NCBI RefSeq assembly: GCF_029894425.1
Contig: NZ_JARXYJ010000002.1
Location: forward strand, 248,001 to 312,000
Length of the DNA stretch: 64,000 bases
Direction: 5' to 3'
DNA from: Streptomyces sp. SAI-127
Lineage (GTDB): Bacteria > Actinomycetota > Actinomycetes > Streptomycetales > Streptomycetaceae
A program made the translations under genes and the position numbers. How positions within the stretch are numbered: the first letter of the stretch is position 1; each line of letters starts with the position of its first letter. Below, in pieces: positions 24,101 through 36,100 of the stretch. The notes beneath the pieces are model-generated. The model saw only the letters and a program-made list of their open reading frames with translations, searched no databases and was not told the DNA's origin.

Positions 24101-27100
24101 ACACGGTGCAGCGGTTGGCTGGGCATCTCGTCACCGTGTTGGAGGCGGTGGCGGAGGATGCGGGGCGGCGGGTTGGTGAGCTTCCTGTGCTGTCCGTTGA
24201 CGAGCGTGAGCGGGTGATGCGGGGATCGAGCGGCGCCCAGGCCGCTCTGCCGTCGGTGGGTGGGGTGCATGAGCTGATCGCTGCGCGTGCGACGGAGGCT
24301 CCGGATGCGGTGGCGGTGGTGTCCGGTGGGCGGGTGCTGACGTACGGCGGGCTGGTGGCGCGGGCGAGTCGGCTGGCGCATGTGCTGCGGGGCCGGGGTG
24401 TCGGTGCGGAGTCGGTGGTGGGCCTGTGTCTGCCTCGCGGTGTCGACATGGTCGTCGCGGTGCTGGGGGTGTGGCTGGCGGGCGGCACGTATCTGCCGTT
24501 GGATCCTGAGTATCCGGTGGAGCGGCTGGAGTTCATGGTCGCCGACAGCGGGGCGCAGGTGGTTCTCCGTGAAGGTGATCTGGCATTTTCGGAGGATCTG
24601 CCGTCGACGGCTCCCGACAATGCCGTAACGCCGGGCCAGTTGGCGTATGTGATCTATACGTCGGGGTCGACGGGCCGCCCCAAGGGCGTGCAGGTGTCTC
24701 ACGGCAGTGTGGTCGGCATGGTGACGGCCCTGGGTCCCGAGCTCGGTGTGGACCCCGGGGTTCGGGTGCTGCAGTTCGCGTCTTTCAGCTTCGATGCGGC
24801 GGTGCTGGACATCGCGGTGACGCTCGCTCACGGCGGCACGTTGGTGGTGGCGAGCGCGGGGGAGCGGGCGGAGCCCGAGGTGCTGACGTCCATGATCTGC
24901 GCGGAGGGTGTGGGTGCGGCCAGTGTCGTGCCGTCGCTGCTGGGCGTGCTGGACCCGCGGCAGGTGCCCGGGATCGAGACGCTGTTGCTGGGGGCGGAGC
25001 GGCTGACGGAGCAGGTCGCGCGGGCGTGGGCTCCGGGTCGTCGTCTGGTGAACACCTACGGTCCGACCGAGGCGACGGTGATGGTCACCGCGGGTGCGGT
25101 CGACGGGTCGGAGGGTGTGCCGCCGATCGGCTTGCCGGTCGCCAACGCGCGCCTGTACGTCCTGGACACCTCCTTGCATCCGGTCCCCGTGGGTGTGGTG
25201 GGCGAGGTGTTCATCGCAGGCCCCCAGGTGGCCCGCGGCTATGCCGGTCGCCCCGGCCTGACTGGTGAGCGTTTCCTTCCTGACCTGTTCGCTGCCGACG
25301 GCTCTCGTATGTACCGTTCGGGCGACCGGGCCCGCTGGCTCCCCGATGGCCGGCTGGACTTTGTGGGCCGGGCGGACCAGCAGGTCAAGGTCCGCGGGTT
25401 CCGGATCGAACCGGGCGAGATCGAATCCGTCCTGACCACGCATCCCCGGATCCGTACCGCCGTCGTGGTCCCCTTCGGCGACGAGGACGACCGCCGGCTG
25501 GCGGCCTACCTCGTTCCCGAGGACGCGGCCGAAGGCATCCCGACCGTCACCGACCTTCGCACCTACGCAGGCGCTCACCTGCCCGCCTTCATGATCCCGT
25601 CCGTCTTCACCGAGCTGGCCGCCCTGCCCCTCACCCCCAACGGCAAGCTCGACCGAACCGCCCTCCCCGCCCCTGACAGCGCAGGCATCGGTGCGGAGGA
25701 ATTCGTCCCACCGGTGGGTCCCACGGAGGAACTGCTCGCAGACCTCTGGACCCGCATCCTGGGAGTGGACCGAGTCGGCGCGACCGATGGCTTCTTCGAA
25801 TTGGGTGGGCATTCGCTGCTGGCCACGCGAGTGATGTCCGGTATTCGAGAGGTGTTCGGCGTCGAGCTGCCGTTGGCCGCGCTGTTCGACAAGCCGACCG
25901 TGCGTGCCCTGGCGGCCGAGGTCGAGGGCTCTGCGCATGGGGCTGTGCCCCCTGTGACGGTGGTGGACCGGGACAGGCCGCTGCCGTTGTCGTTCGCGCA
26001 GCAGCGGCTGTGGTTCCTGCACCAGCTGGATCCCGGTTCGACCGAGTACAACGTCGTACTGCCGGTTCGGCTCGACGGTGTTCCGGACGTGGCGGCTCTG
26101 GGCGCGGCCCTGGACGCCGTAGTGGCTCGGCACGAGGTGCTGCGCACCAGGCTCCTGGCTGACGCCGATGGTGTGGCTTGGCAGGTGGTGGAGGAGCCCG
26201 TGCACCACCCGCTGCCGGTGGTGGACGTATCCGGCAGCGACGATCCGCTCGGCCAGGCGGAGCGCCTGGTCACCCAGGACATGACGGAGCCGTTCGACCT
26301 CGCCGCCGGACCCCTGCTGCGGGCGACACTGATCCGGCTGGGGATCGGGGAGAACATGCTGGTGCTGGCCATGCACCACGTCGTGTCCGACGAGTGGTCG
26401 GCGCGGATCCTCCACCAGGAGATCGAGGCGCTGTACGAGGCGTTCCGCGCCGGGGAGCCGGACCCGCTGCCGCCGCTGCCCGTGCAGTACGCGGACTTCG
26501 CGGTGTGGCAACGGCAGTGGTTGAGCGGTGACGTCCTGGACCGGCAACTGTCGTACTGGCGAAGCCAGTTGACCGGTGTGCCCGAGCTGGAGCTGCCGAT
26601 CGACCGGCCCCGGCCGCCGATCCGCTCCTCGGTGGGGGCGACGACGCGGTTCACCGTCCCGGCGGAGACAGCGGAGGCGCTGCGGGCGCTGTCACGGGAG
26701 AGCGGCGCGACGATGTTCATGACGCTGCTCGCCGCCTTCGACGTGTTGCTCGCCCGCTACTGCGACGCCGACGACATCGCGGTGGGCACGGCGGTGGCGA
26801 ACCGGAACCGGTCCGAGACGGAGGGCCTGATCGGGTTCTTCGTGAATACGCTCGTCCTGCGGACGGACCTGTCAGGTGACCCGACCTTCGCCGAACTCCT
26901 CGACCGGATACGGCAGACCGCGCTGGACGCCTACGAGCACCAGGACCTGCCGTTCGAGCAGCTCGTCGACGAACTCGTCACCGACCGGGACCGCTCCCGT
27001 ACGGCCCTGTTCCAGGTGTACTTCAACTACCTCCGGGACGGCGCCGGATCAACGGACCAGGCGCCCGAAGCCGACGGGCCCGAGGAGGCGAGCGGCCCCG

Positions 27101-30100
27101 GCGCCTCGATGTCCCGGGACCTCGCCCTGTCCGACCTCGCGTTGTCTTTCAGGGACACCGGAGAAGGTGCGCTGACCGGCGAGTTCGAGTACAGCACCGC
27201 GCTGTTCGACGCGGCGACGGTGGAGCGGCTGGCCGATCGTCTCGTCGCCATTCTGCACGGCGTCCTGGACCCGGCACGCGCGATCGACGAGCTGGACCTC
27301 CTCACGGAGGCCGAGCACGCGACGCTGCGGTCCCTCGCCACCGGTCCGGAGCCGGACGCGGAGGGTGGCCCGGTCCACCGGCTCTTCGAGGAGTGGGCGC
27401 GGCGCACGCCTGACGCGGTCGCGGTCGTCGCGGACGGCCGGCACCTCACGTACGGGCACCTCAACGCCAGGGCCAACCAGCTGGCCCGTCGGCTCACGGC
27501 TCTCGGCGTCGGGCCCGAGAACATCGTCGGGGTGTGCATCGAGCGCAGCACCGAGACGGTCGTGGCCCTGCTCGGAGTCCTCAAGGCAGGAGCGGCATAC
27601 CTTCCTCTGGACGCCGACCACCCCACCCGGCGGATCGCGCACATGGTCGCGTCGTCCAGCGCCTCGCTGCTGATCACCCGGTCTGCGACGGCCGAGCGCC
27701 TGACGCAGGTGTCCGTCCCGCGCCTCGCTCTCGACACCGACGGTCCCACGATCGCCACCTGCTCCACCGACAACCCGGACATCGAGGTGTCGCCGCACCA
27801 ACTGGCGTACGTCATCTTCACCTCGGGCTCCACCGGCCAGCCCAAGGGCGTGCTGGTCCCGCACCACGCGTGGAGCCGGGAGCTCCGCGAGATGGGCCGC
27901 CAGTACGGCGTGTCCCCGGCCGATGTGACACTGCAGATCGCGTCCTTCATGTTCGACGCCGCCCAGGAACAGCTCTTCGCCACCCTGGCGCACGGCGGAC
28001 GGCTGGTGCTGCGTGGCGAGCAGCAGTGGCCTGCGGAGCGGATCCTGCGCGAGCTGCGCGCCCAGGCCGCCACCTCGGTCGACATCACTCCCGCGCTGTG
28101 GGAGATGCTCATTCCCCACCTCGCCGCCCCGGGCGCCCTCGGACCGGACCTGCGCCTGCTGATCATGGGCGGTGAGGCACTCTCGCCGCAGACCCTCGCC
28201 CAGTGGTTCACGTACACACAGATACCCGTCCACAACGCATACGGCCCCACCGAGGCCACCATCACCTGTGTCGCCGGGCTGTTGTCCCACGCGGTGGCGA
28301 ACGTACCGATCGGACGACCGATCGCCGGTGTCCGGGCCCATGTGCTCGACGCGTGGCTGCGCCCCGTGCCGATCGGTGTCGCGGGTGAGCTCTTCATCGG
28401 CGGCACCGGCGTGGCGCGCGGCTATCTCGGCCACGCTGCGCTGACGGCCGAACGGTTCCTCGCCGACCCCTTCGCCGCCGACGGCACACGGATGTACCGG
28501 ACGGGCGACCGGGTACGCCGGCTGCCGAGCGGAGAGCTGGAATTCCTCCGCCGGGCGGACAGCCAGGTCAAGATCCGCGGCGTGCGGATCGAGCCGGGGG
28601 AGATCGAGGCCGCCCTGACCGCCCACGCGGGAGTCCGCTCCGCCGTCGTGACCACCCACGGCGAGGGCACCGGTCGCAGGCTCGTGGCCCACGTCGTACC
28701 CGCCGACCCCGCCGAGGGGATCCCGTCGACACCCGAACTGCGGGACCACCTGCGCCACACACTGCCCGAGTTCATGATCCCGGCCCTCTTCACCGAGCTG
28801 GCGGAACTGCCCCTGACCCGCAACGGCAAGACCGACCGCTCCGCCCTCCCACAGCCCGGCCCCGACGCCTGGGAAACCCACGAACACGTCGCCCTCTCCG
28901 GCGCGACCGAGGAACTGCTGGCGGGCATCTGGACCCAGGTCCTCGGAACGGACCGCATCGGCGCCGACGACGACTTCTTCGCCATCGGCGGCCACTCGCT
29001 GCTCGCCACCCAGGTCATCTCCCGCGTCCGCGAGGTGTTCGGCGCCGAGGTACCGCTGTCGGCGCTCTTCGACCACCCGACCGTACGCGGACTGGCCGTG
29101 GCCATCGAGGCATCGGCAACCGCGCCCACGGCCCCACCGGTGACGCCGGCGGACCGCGCCGAACCCCTGCCCCTGTCCTACGCCCAGCAACGGCTGTGGT
29201 TCCTCGACCAACTCGACCCAGGCTCGATCGCTCACGTCCTGCCGTCCCCACTGCCCTTGCCGGGAGACCTGGACGTGCAAGCCTTAGGGGCGGCGCTCGG
29301 CGGACTGACGGCCCGGCACGAGGTGCTGCGGACCCGTCTGGTGCCGGACGGGGACGGGGTGGCGCACCAGATCGTCGACCCGCCCGCCGCGTTCCCACTG
29401 CCCGTGGTGGACGTGTCCGAGGCCACGGACCCCGCGGCAGTCGCCCACGCCCTGATCACGGCCGACTCCCACACTCCCTTCGACCTCACGGGCGGCCCCC
29501 TCGTACGCGCCGCACTCATCCGCCTGGCCCCTGACGAACACGTCCTGGCACTCACGCTGCACCACGTCGTCACCGACGAATGGTCGGAACGCATCCTGCG
29601 ACGCGAACTGACGGCCCTCTACGAAGCGTTCCGCGCCGGCTGCCCGGATCCGCTGCCACCGCTGGAAGTGCAGTACGCCGACTTCGCGGTCTGGCAGCGG
29701 CACTGGCTGAACGGAGAGGTGCTGGAAGGGCAACTGTCCTACTGGCGTGACCAACTGGCCGAGCTCACGCCACCGGACCTGCCGAGCGACCGGCCCCGAC
29801 CGGCCGTACGCACCACGCAGGGAGCGGTGCTGCCGTTCACCGTTCCCGTGGAGGTGGCCCGCACACTGCGCTCGCTCTCCCACGAGAGCGGCACCACCAT
29901 GTTCATGACCCTGCTGGCCGCCGTGAGCGTGCTGCTCGGCCGCTACACGGGGTCCGCGGACGTGGCCATGGGCACGCCGGTGGCGAACCGGAACCGTGCC
30001 GAGACGGAGGACCTGATCGGTTTCTTCGTGAACACCCTGGTCATGCGGGCCGACCTGTCCGGCGACCCCACGTTCACCGAACTCCTCGGCCGGGTACGGG

Positions 30101-33100
30101 AGACGGCCCTGGGCGCGTATGCCCACCAGGACCTGCCGTTCGAGCACCTCGTCGACGACCTCGTGGTGGACCGCGACCGCTCCCGCACGCCGCTCTTCCA
30201 GGTCCTCTTCAGCTACGACAACGACAGCGCCGTCCCCGACGCCGACGACACGCCACGCGACAGCTCCCGAGCGGTCCAGTTCGACCTGTCACTGCGGCTC
30301 GGCGACAGCGTACGCGGGGGACTGACGGGACAGATCGAGTACAGCACGGCGTTGTTCGACGCGGGGTCCATGGAGCGGTTGGCCAGGCATCTGATCACGG
30401 TGCTGGAGGCGGTGGCGGAGGACGCAGGGCGGCGGGTGGGGGGTCTGCCCGTGCTGTCCGTGGATGAGTGTGAGCAGCTGGTGCGGGGGTGGAACGGCAC
30501 GCCGGTTCCGCTGCCGTCGGTGGGTGGGGTGCATGAGCTGATTGCCGCTCGTGCGGCCGAGGTCCCGGATGCGGTGGCGGTGGTCTCGGGCACACGTGTG
30601 TTGACGTATGGCGGGTTGGTGGCGCGGGCGAGTCGGCTGGCGCATGACCTGCGGGGCCGAGGTGTCGGTGCGGAGTCGGTGGTGGGCCTGTGCCTGCCTC
30701 GCGGTGTCGACATGGTCGTCGCGGTGTTGGGGGTGTGGCTGGCGGGCGGCACGTATCTGCCACTGGATCCTGAGTATCCGGTGGAGCGGCTGGAGTTCAT
30801 GGTCGCCGACAGCGGGGCGCAGGTGGTTCTCCGTGAAGGTGATCTGGTGCTTTCGGAGGATCTGCCGTCGGCGGCTCCCGAAGTCGGCATCAGCAGCGAG
30901 CAGTTGGCGTATGTGATCTATACGTCGGGGTCGACGGGCCGCCCCAAGGGTGTTCAGGTGTCTCACGGCAGTGTGGTCGGCATGGTGACCGCGCTGGGTC
31001 CCGAGCTCGGTGTGGACCCAGGGGTCCGCGTGCTGCAGTTCGCCTCCTTCAGCTTCGACGCGGCGGTGCTGGACATCGCGGTGACGCTCGCTCACGGCGG
31101 CACGTTGGTGGTGGCGAGCGCGGAGGAGCGAGCGGAGCCCGACGCACTGACGTCCATGATCTGCGCGGAGGGCGTGGGTGCGGCGAGCGTGGTGCCCTCG
31201 CTGTTGGGTGTGCTGGATCCGCAGCAGGTGCCGGGTATCGAGACCCTGTTGCTGGGTGCGGAGCGGCTGACGGAGCATGTCGCGCGGGCGTGGGCTCCGG
31301 GCCGTCGTCTGGTGAACACCTACGGCCCCACGGAAGCGACGGTGATGGTCACTGCGGGTGCTGTAGATGGGGTGGGGTTGCCGCCCATTGGTGCTCCGGT
31401 CGCCAATGCCCGCCTGTACGTCCTGGACGCCTCCTTGCACCCCGTCCCGGTGGGTGTGGCGGGCGAGGTGTTCATCGCCGGCCCGCAGGTCGCCCGCGGC
31501 TATGCCGGCCGTCCTGACCTGACGGCGGAACGCTTCCTGGCCGAGCCCTTCGCCGCCGACGGCTCCCGTATGTACCGCTCGGGCGACCGGGCCCGCTGGC
31601 TCCCCGACGGCCGGCTGGACTTTGTGGGCCGGGCGGACCAGCAGGTCAAGGTCCGCGGGTTCCGGATCGAACCGGGCGAGATCGAAGCCGTCCTGACCAC
31701 GCATCCCCGGATCCGTACCGCCGTCGTGGTCCCCTTCGGCGACGAGGACGACCGCCGACTGGCCGCCTACCTCGTCCCCGAGGACGTGGCAGAAGGCGTC
31801 CCACCGGTGTCCGACCTTCGTACGTACGCCGGCGCTCACCTGCCCGCCTTCATGATCCCGTCCGTCTTCACCGAGCTGGCTGCCCTGCCCCTGACCCCCA
31901 ACGGCAAGCTCGACCGCTCGGCGCTCCCGGAGCCGGACGAGTTCCGGCAACTGGACACGTATGTGGCCCCGTCGGGAGCGACCGAAGAGTTGGTCTCGGA
32001 CATCTGGGCGCAGCTCCTCGGACTGGATCAGGTCGGTGCCACGGACAACTTCTTCGAACTGGGTGGACACTCCCTCCTGGCCACCCAGGTGATGTCCCGT
32101 GTGCGCGAGGTGTTCGGGGTGAACCTCCCGCTTGCCACGATGTTCGACAGCCCGACGGTCGCCGGACTCGCCACTGCCCTGGACGCAGCGGTGCCGGGCG
32201 CACGGGAGCCGCAGTGGAGCGTCGTAAACAGGGACCAGCCGCTGCCGTTGTCGTTCGCTCAGCAGCGGCTCTGGTTCCTGGACCAGCTGGAGCCCGGCTC
32301 CACCGAGTACAACCTGCCTCTGTACCTGCCGTGGGACGGGGACTTGGACGTCGATGCGCTCACCGCCGCACTCAGTGCGGTGGTCGCGCGGCACGAAGTG
32401 CTGCGGACTCGTCTGGTCGCCGGCGTTGATGGAGTCGCGTATCAGTTGGTCGATCCGCCGTCGGCCTTTCCCTTGCCCCTGGTCGACGTGTCCGAGAGCG
32501 TCGATCCGGTGAGGGAGGCGGAGAAGTTGGCGCTTCAGGACGCGTGGGCGCCGTTTGACCTGGCGGAGGGCCCACTGATCAGGGGAGTACTGATCCGGTT
32601 GGACGAGCGGCAGCACTTGCTGGCGCTCCTGACGCACCACGTGGTCTCCGACGAGTGGTCGTCGCGGATTCTGCGGCGCGAATTGTCGGCGCTGTACGAG
32701 GCGTTCCGTACGGGAGAACCGAACCCGCTGCCGGCGCTCCCGTTGCAGTACGCCGACTTCGCCGCCTGGCAGCGACAGTGGCTGGAAGGCGAGGTCTTCG
32801 ACGACCAATTGTCCTACTGGCGCACCCAGCTCGCAGACGTCCCGACACTGGAGCTGCCCACCGACCGGCCCCGCCCGCCCGTGCCGTCCTCCGAGGGCTC
32901 GATGGCCCCGTTCACCGTCTCGGCCGACACGGCAGAAGTGCTGCGAGCACTGTCGCGGGCGAACGGGACGACGATGTTCATGACGTTGCTGGCCGCGCTG
33001 AACGTGCTGCTGGGCCGCTGCGCGGGGTCGCAGGACGTCGTCGTCGGCACGCCGGTGGCGAACCGGAACCGGGCCGAGACGGAGGGCCTGATCGGGTTCT

Positions 33101-36100
33101 TCGTGAACACGCTGGTGATGCGGACGGACCTGTCCGGCGATCCGACGTTCACCGAACTCCTTGCTCGGGTACGGCAGATGGCCCTGGGTGCCTATGCCCA
33201 TCAGGATCTGCCGTTCGAGCAGTTGGTGGACGAGCTGGTCGTCGAGCGTGACCGCTCGCGCACCCCGCTCTTCCAGGTCTTCTTCAGCTACGGCTCCGAC
33301 GCGGGCGCGAGTGCCCGGGGGGCGACCGAGGCCGCCGACGACCTGGACTCCCCGGCCCCGCAGATCGCTGTGGCCTTCGACCTGTGGGTCATGCTCGAGG
33401 AATCGGACGACGGCTCCCTGAAGGCCGGGATCCAGTACAGCACTGCGTTGTTCGATGCGGTGACGGTGGAGCGGTTGGCCGGGCATCTGGTGACGGTGTT
33501 GGAGGCGGTGGCGGAGGATGCGGGTCGGCGTGTGGGTGAGCTGCCGGTGCTGTCGTCGGTTGAGCGGGATCAGCTTGTGCGTGTCTGGAATGACACGTCC
33601 GTGCCGCTGCCGTCGGTGGGCGGGGTGCATGAGCTGATCGCTGCCCGGGCGGTTGTGACTGCGGATGCGGTGGCGGTGGTTTCGGGTGATGTGGTGGTGT
33701 CGTATGGCGGGTTGATGGCGCGGGCGAATCGGCTGGCTCATTATCTGCGTGGTGTGGGTGTGGGTCCGGAGTCGGTGGTCGGGCTGTGTGTGGAGCGCGG
33801 TCTGGACATGGTGGTGGCGGTGCTGGCGGTGTGGCAGGCCGGTGGCGCGTATCTGCCGTTGGATCCGGAGTTTCCGGCGGAGCGGCTGGAGTTCATGCTG
33901 GCTGACAGTGGCTGCTCGGTCCTGGTGGGGCACCGGTCCGTCGCCGGTCAGCTCTCGGCGCAGACGGCGGTGTGGCTGGAGGATGCGGCCGTTGAGGCGG
34001 CTGTGGCGGTTCAGCCCTCCACCGCGCCGCGGGTGGCTGTTGCCGCCGACGGGTTGGCGTATGTGTTGTATACGTCGGGGTCGACGGGTCGGCCGAAGGG
34101 TGTGCTGGTCGGGCAGCGGAGCCTGGTCGGTTTCTTGTCGGCGATGGGTGAGCGGCCGGGTCTGGACGCGGGTGATGTGCTGCTTGCGGTGACGACGCTG
34201 GGCTTTGACATTGCGGGTCTGGAGTTGTGGCTGCCGCTGGTGTCCGGTGCCCGGGTGGTCGTGGCCCCGCGTGAGACGGTGGCGGATCCGGGGTTGCTGG
34301 CGGGTGAGCTGGTCCGGGTGGGTGCGTCGGTGGTGCAGGCGACTCCTTCGTTGTGGCAGATACTGCTGGCCGATGGCTGGCCGGGTGTTGCGGGCCTGCG
34401 GGTGCTGGCCGGTGGTGAGGCGCTGCCGACGGCCCTGGCCGGGGCGCTGCTGGGCAGTGGGGCCGAGGTGTGGAACATGTACGGCCCGACGGAGACGACG
34501 ATCTGGTCGACCTGCGAGCGAGTCTCCGAGACCCCGCTGTCGATCGGTGCGCCGATCGCCAACACCCGGGTCTATGTCCTGGACGGGCGGTTGCAGCCGG
34601 TCCCGGTGGGTGTGGCGGGTGAACTGTTCATCGGCGGCGTCGGTGTGACGCGCGGTTATCTGGGTCGGCCGGCGCTGACCGGTGAGAGGTTCATCGCGGA
34701 CCCGTTCGCGGATGACGGTTCTCGCCTGTATCGCACGGGTGACCGGGTGCGGTGGCTGGCGGAGGGGCGCCTGGAGTTTTTGGGCCGGGCGGACGACCAG
34801 CTCAAGGTGCGCGGTTTCCGCATCGAGCCGGGCGAGATCGAAGCCGTCCTGACCAGCCACTCGGCGATCCACACCGCTGTGGTCACGGCCCGCGGCACGG
34901 GCAGTGACCGGCGTCTGGTCGCCTACATGGTCCCGGCCGACCCGTCAGCCGGCGTCCCGCCCGTGTCCGAGCTGCGCGAGCATGCGCGCCGGGTGCTGCC
35001 GGAGTACATGGTCCCGTCTCTGTTCGTGGAGCTGGCGGCCATGCCGCTGACCCCCAACGGCAAGATCGACCGCTCCGCACTTCCAGAGCCGCACACGCCC
35101 CGGGCCGACGCTTCCTCCACACCCCCGGCGACCGCGACCGAGGAACTGCTCGCCGGTATCTGGGCGCAGGTACTGGACATCGACCGCATCGGCGTCCGGG
35201 ACAGCTTCTTCGAGCTCGGCGGTCACTCCCTGCTGGCCACCCAGGTCATCTCCCGCGTCCGTGAGGTGTTCGCGACGGAGATCCCGCTCGCCGCCCTGTT
35301 CGATCACCCCACGATCCAGAGCCTGGCCGCGCTGATCGACACCGTCGCACGCACCACGAGCGGGCCGATCACTCCGGCGGACCGCACGCAGCCGCTGCCG
35401 CTGTCCTTCGCGCAGCAACGGCTGTGGTTCCTGGACCAGTTGGAGCCCGGCTCGGTCGAGTACAACATGTCGACCCGTCTGCACCTGCCCGGCGAGCTGG
35501 ACCTACGGGCCCTCGGCGCGGCCCTGGACGCGATCATCGCCCGCCACGAGGTGCTGCGTACCCGGCTGGTCGCCGACGCCGACGGCGTACCGCATCAGAT
35601 CATCGACCCGCCCGCCCCCCTCCCCCTGCCCGTCCTGGACGTGTCGGGATGCGAGGACCCGCGGAGCGCTGTGGGTGAAGCCGTCGCCGAGGACGCGCTG
35701 ACGCCGTTCGACCTGGCGCGCGGGCCTCTGGTCAGGGCGACCCTGGTCCGGTTGGCGGATGACGAGCACGTGCTTGCCCTGGTGTTCCACCACGTCGTCT
35801 TCGACGAGTGGTCCGACCGTGCCTTCCAGCACGAACTGTCCGTCGTGTACGAGGCGTTCCGAGCCGACCGGCCGAATCCGTTGCCGCCGCTGGCGATCCA
35901 GTACGCGGATGTCGCCGCTTGGCAGCGGCAGTGGCTCTCCGGTGCTGCGCTGGAATCGCAACTGGCCTACTGGCGGCAGACATTGGCGGGTGCGCGGGAT
36001 CTGGAGCTGCCCACGGACCGGCCGCGTGAGGCCGATCGGTCCACCGAGGCCGCGGTGGCCCGGTTCAGGGTGCCGGCGCGGACGGCGGAGGCGCTGCGGG

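Larger units (their letters stand above)
22879..25965 (+). other. Module 8: C(DCL)-A-T, code DALSLGTVMK
   Basis: The C domain begins [17 protein letters not shown] and has [10 protein letters not shown], as expected after an E domain. A8 starts at 24247 and repeats the DALSLGTVMK code; A10 [10 protein letters not shown] (25639 on). The carrier has LGGHSLL, Ser 25813-25815. The C domain shares a 245-bp near-identical block with module 18. Confidence 0.92.
29167..32200 (+). other. Module 10: C(LCL)-A-T, code DALSLGTVMK
   Basis: The C domain starts [20 protein letters not shown] followed by IAHVLPSPL, where nearly all other LCL domains here have EYN; it has LHHVVTDEWS and contains the TTA codon. 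A10 starts at 30511 with the DALSLGTVMK code and NGKLDRSALP (31900 on). The carrier has LGGHSLL, Ser 32071-32073. Confidence 0.92.

Noticed and set aside
30289..34872. Very long minus-strand open frames (for example 30289-34872, 52080-56021, 22615-26547, 42618-46370)
   Set aside because: Their translations are low-complexity Arg/His/Gln/Pro-rich strings with no domain, and they lie opposite clear NRPS modules. They come from the lack of stop codons in high-GC DNA.
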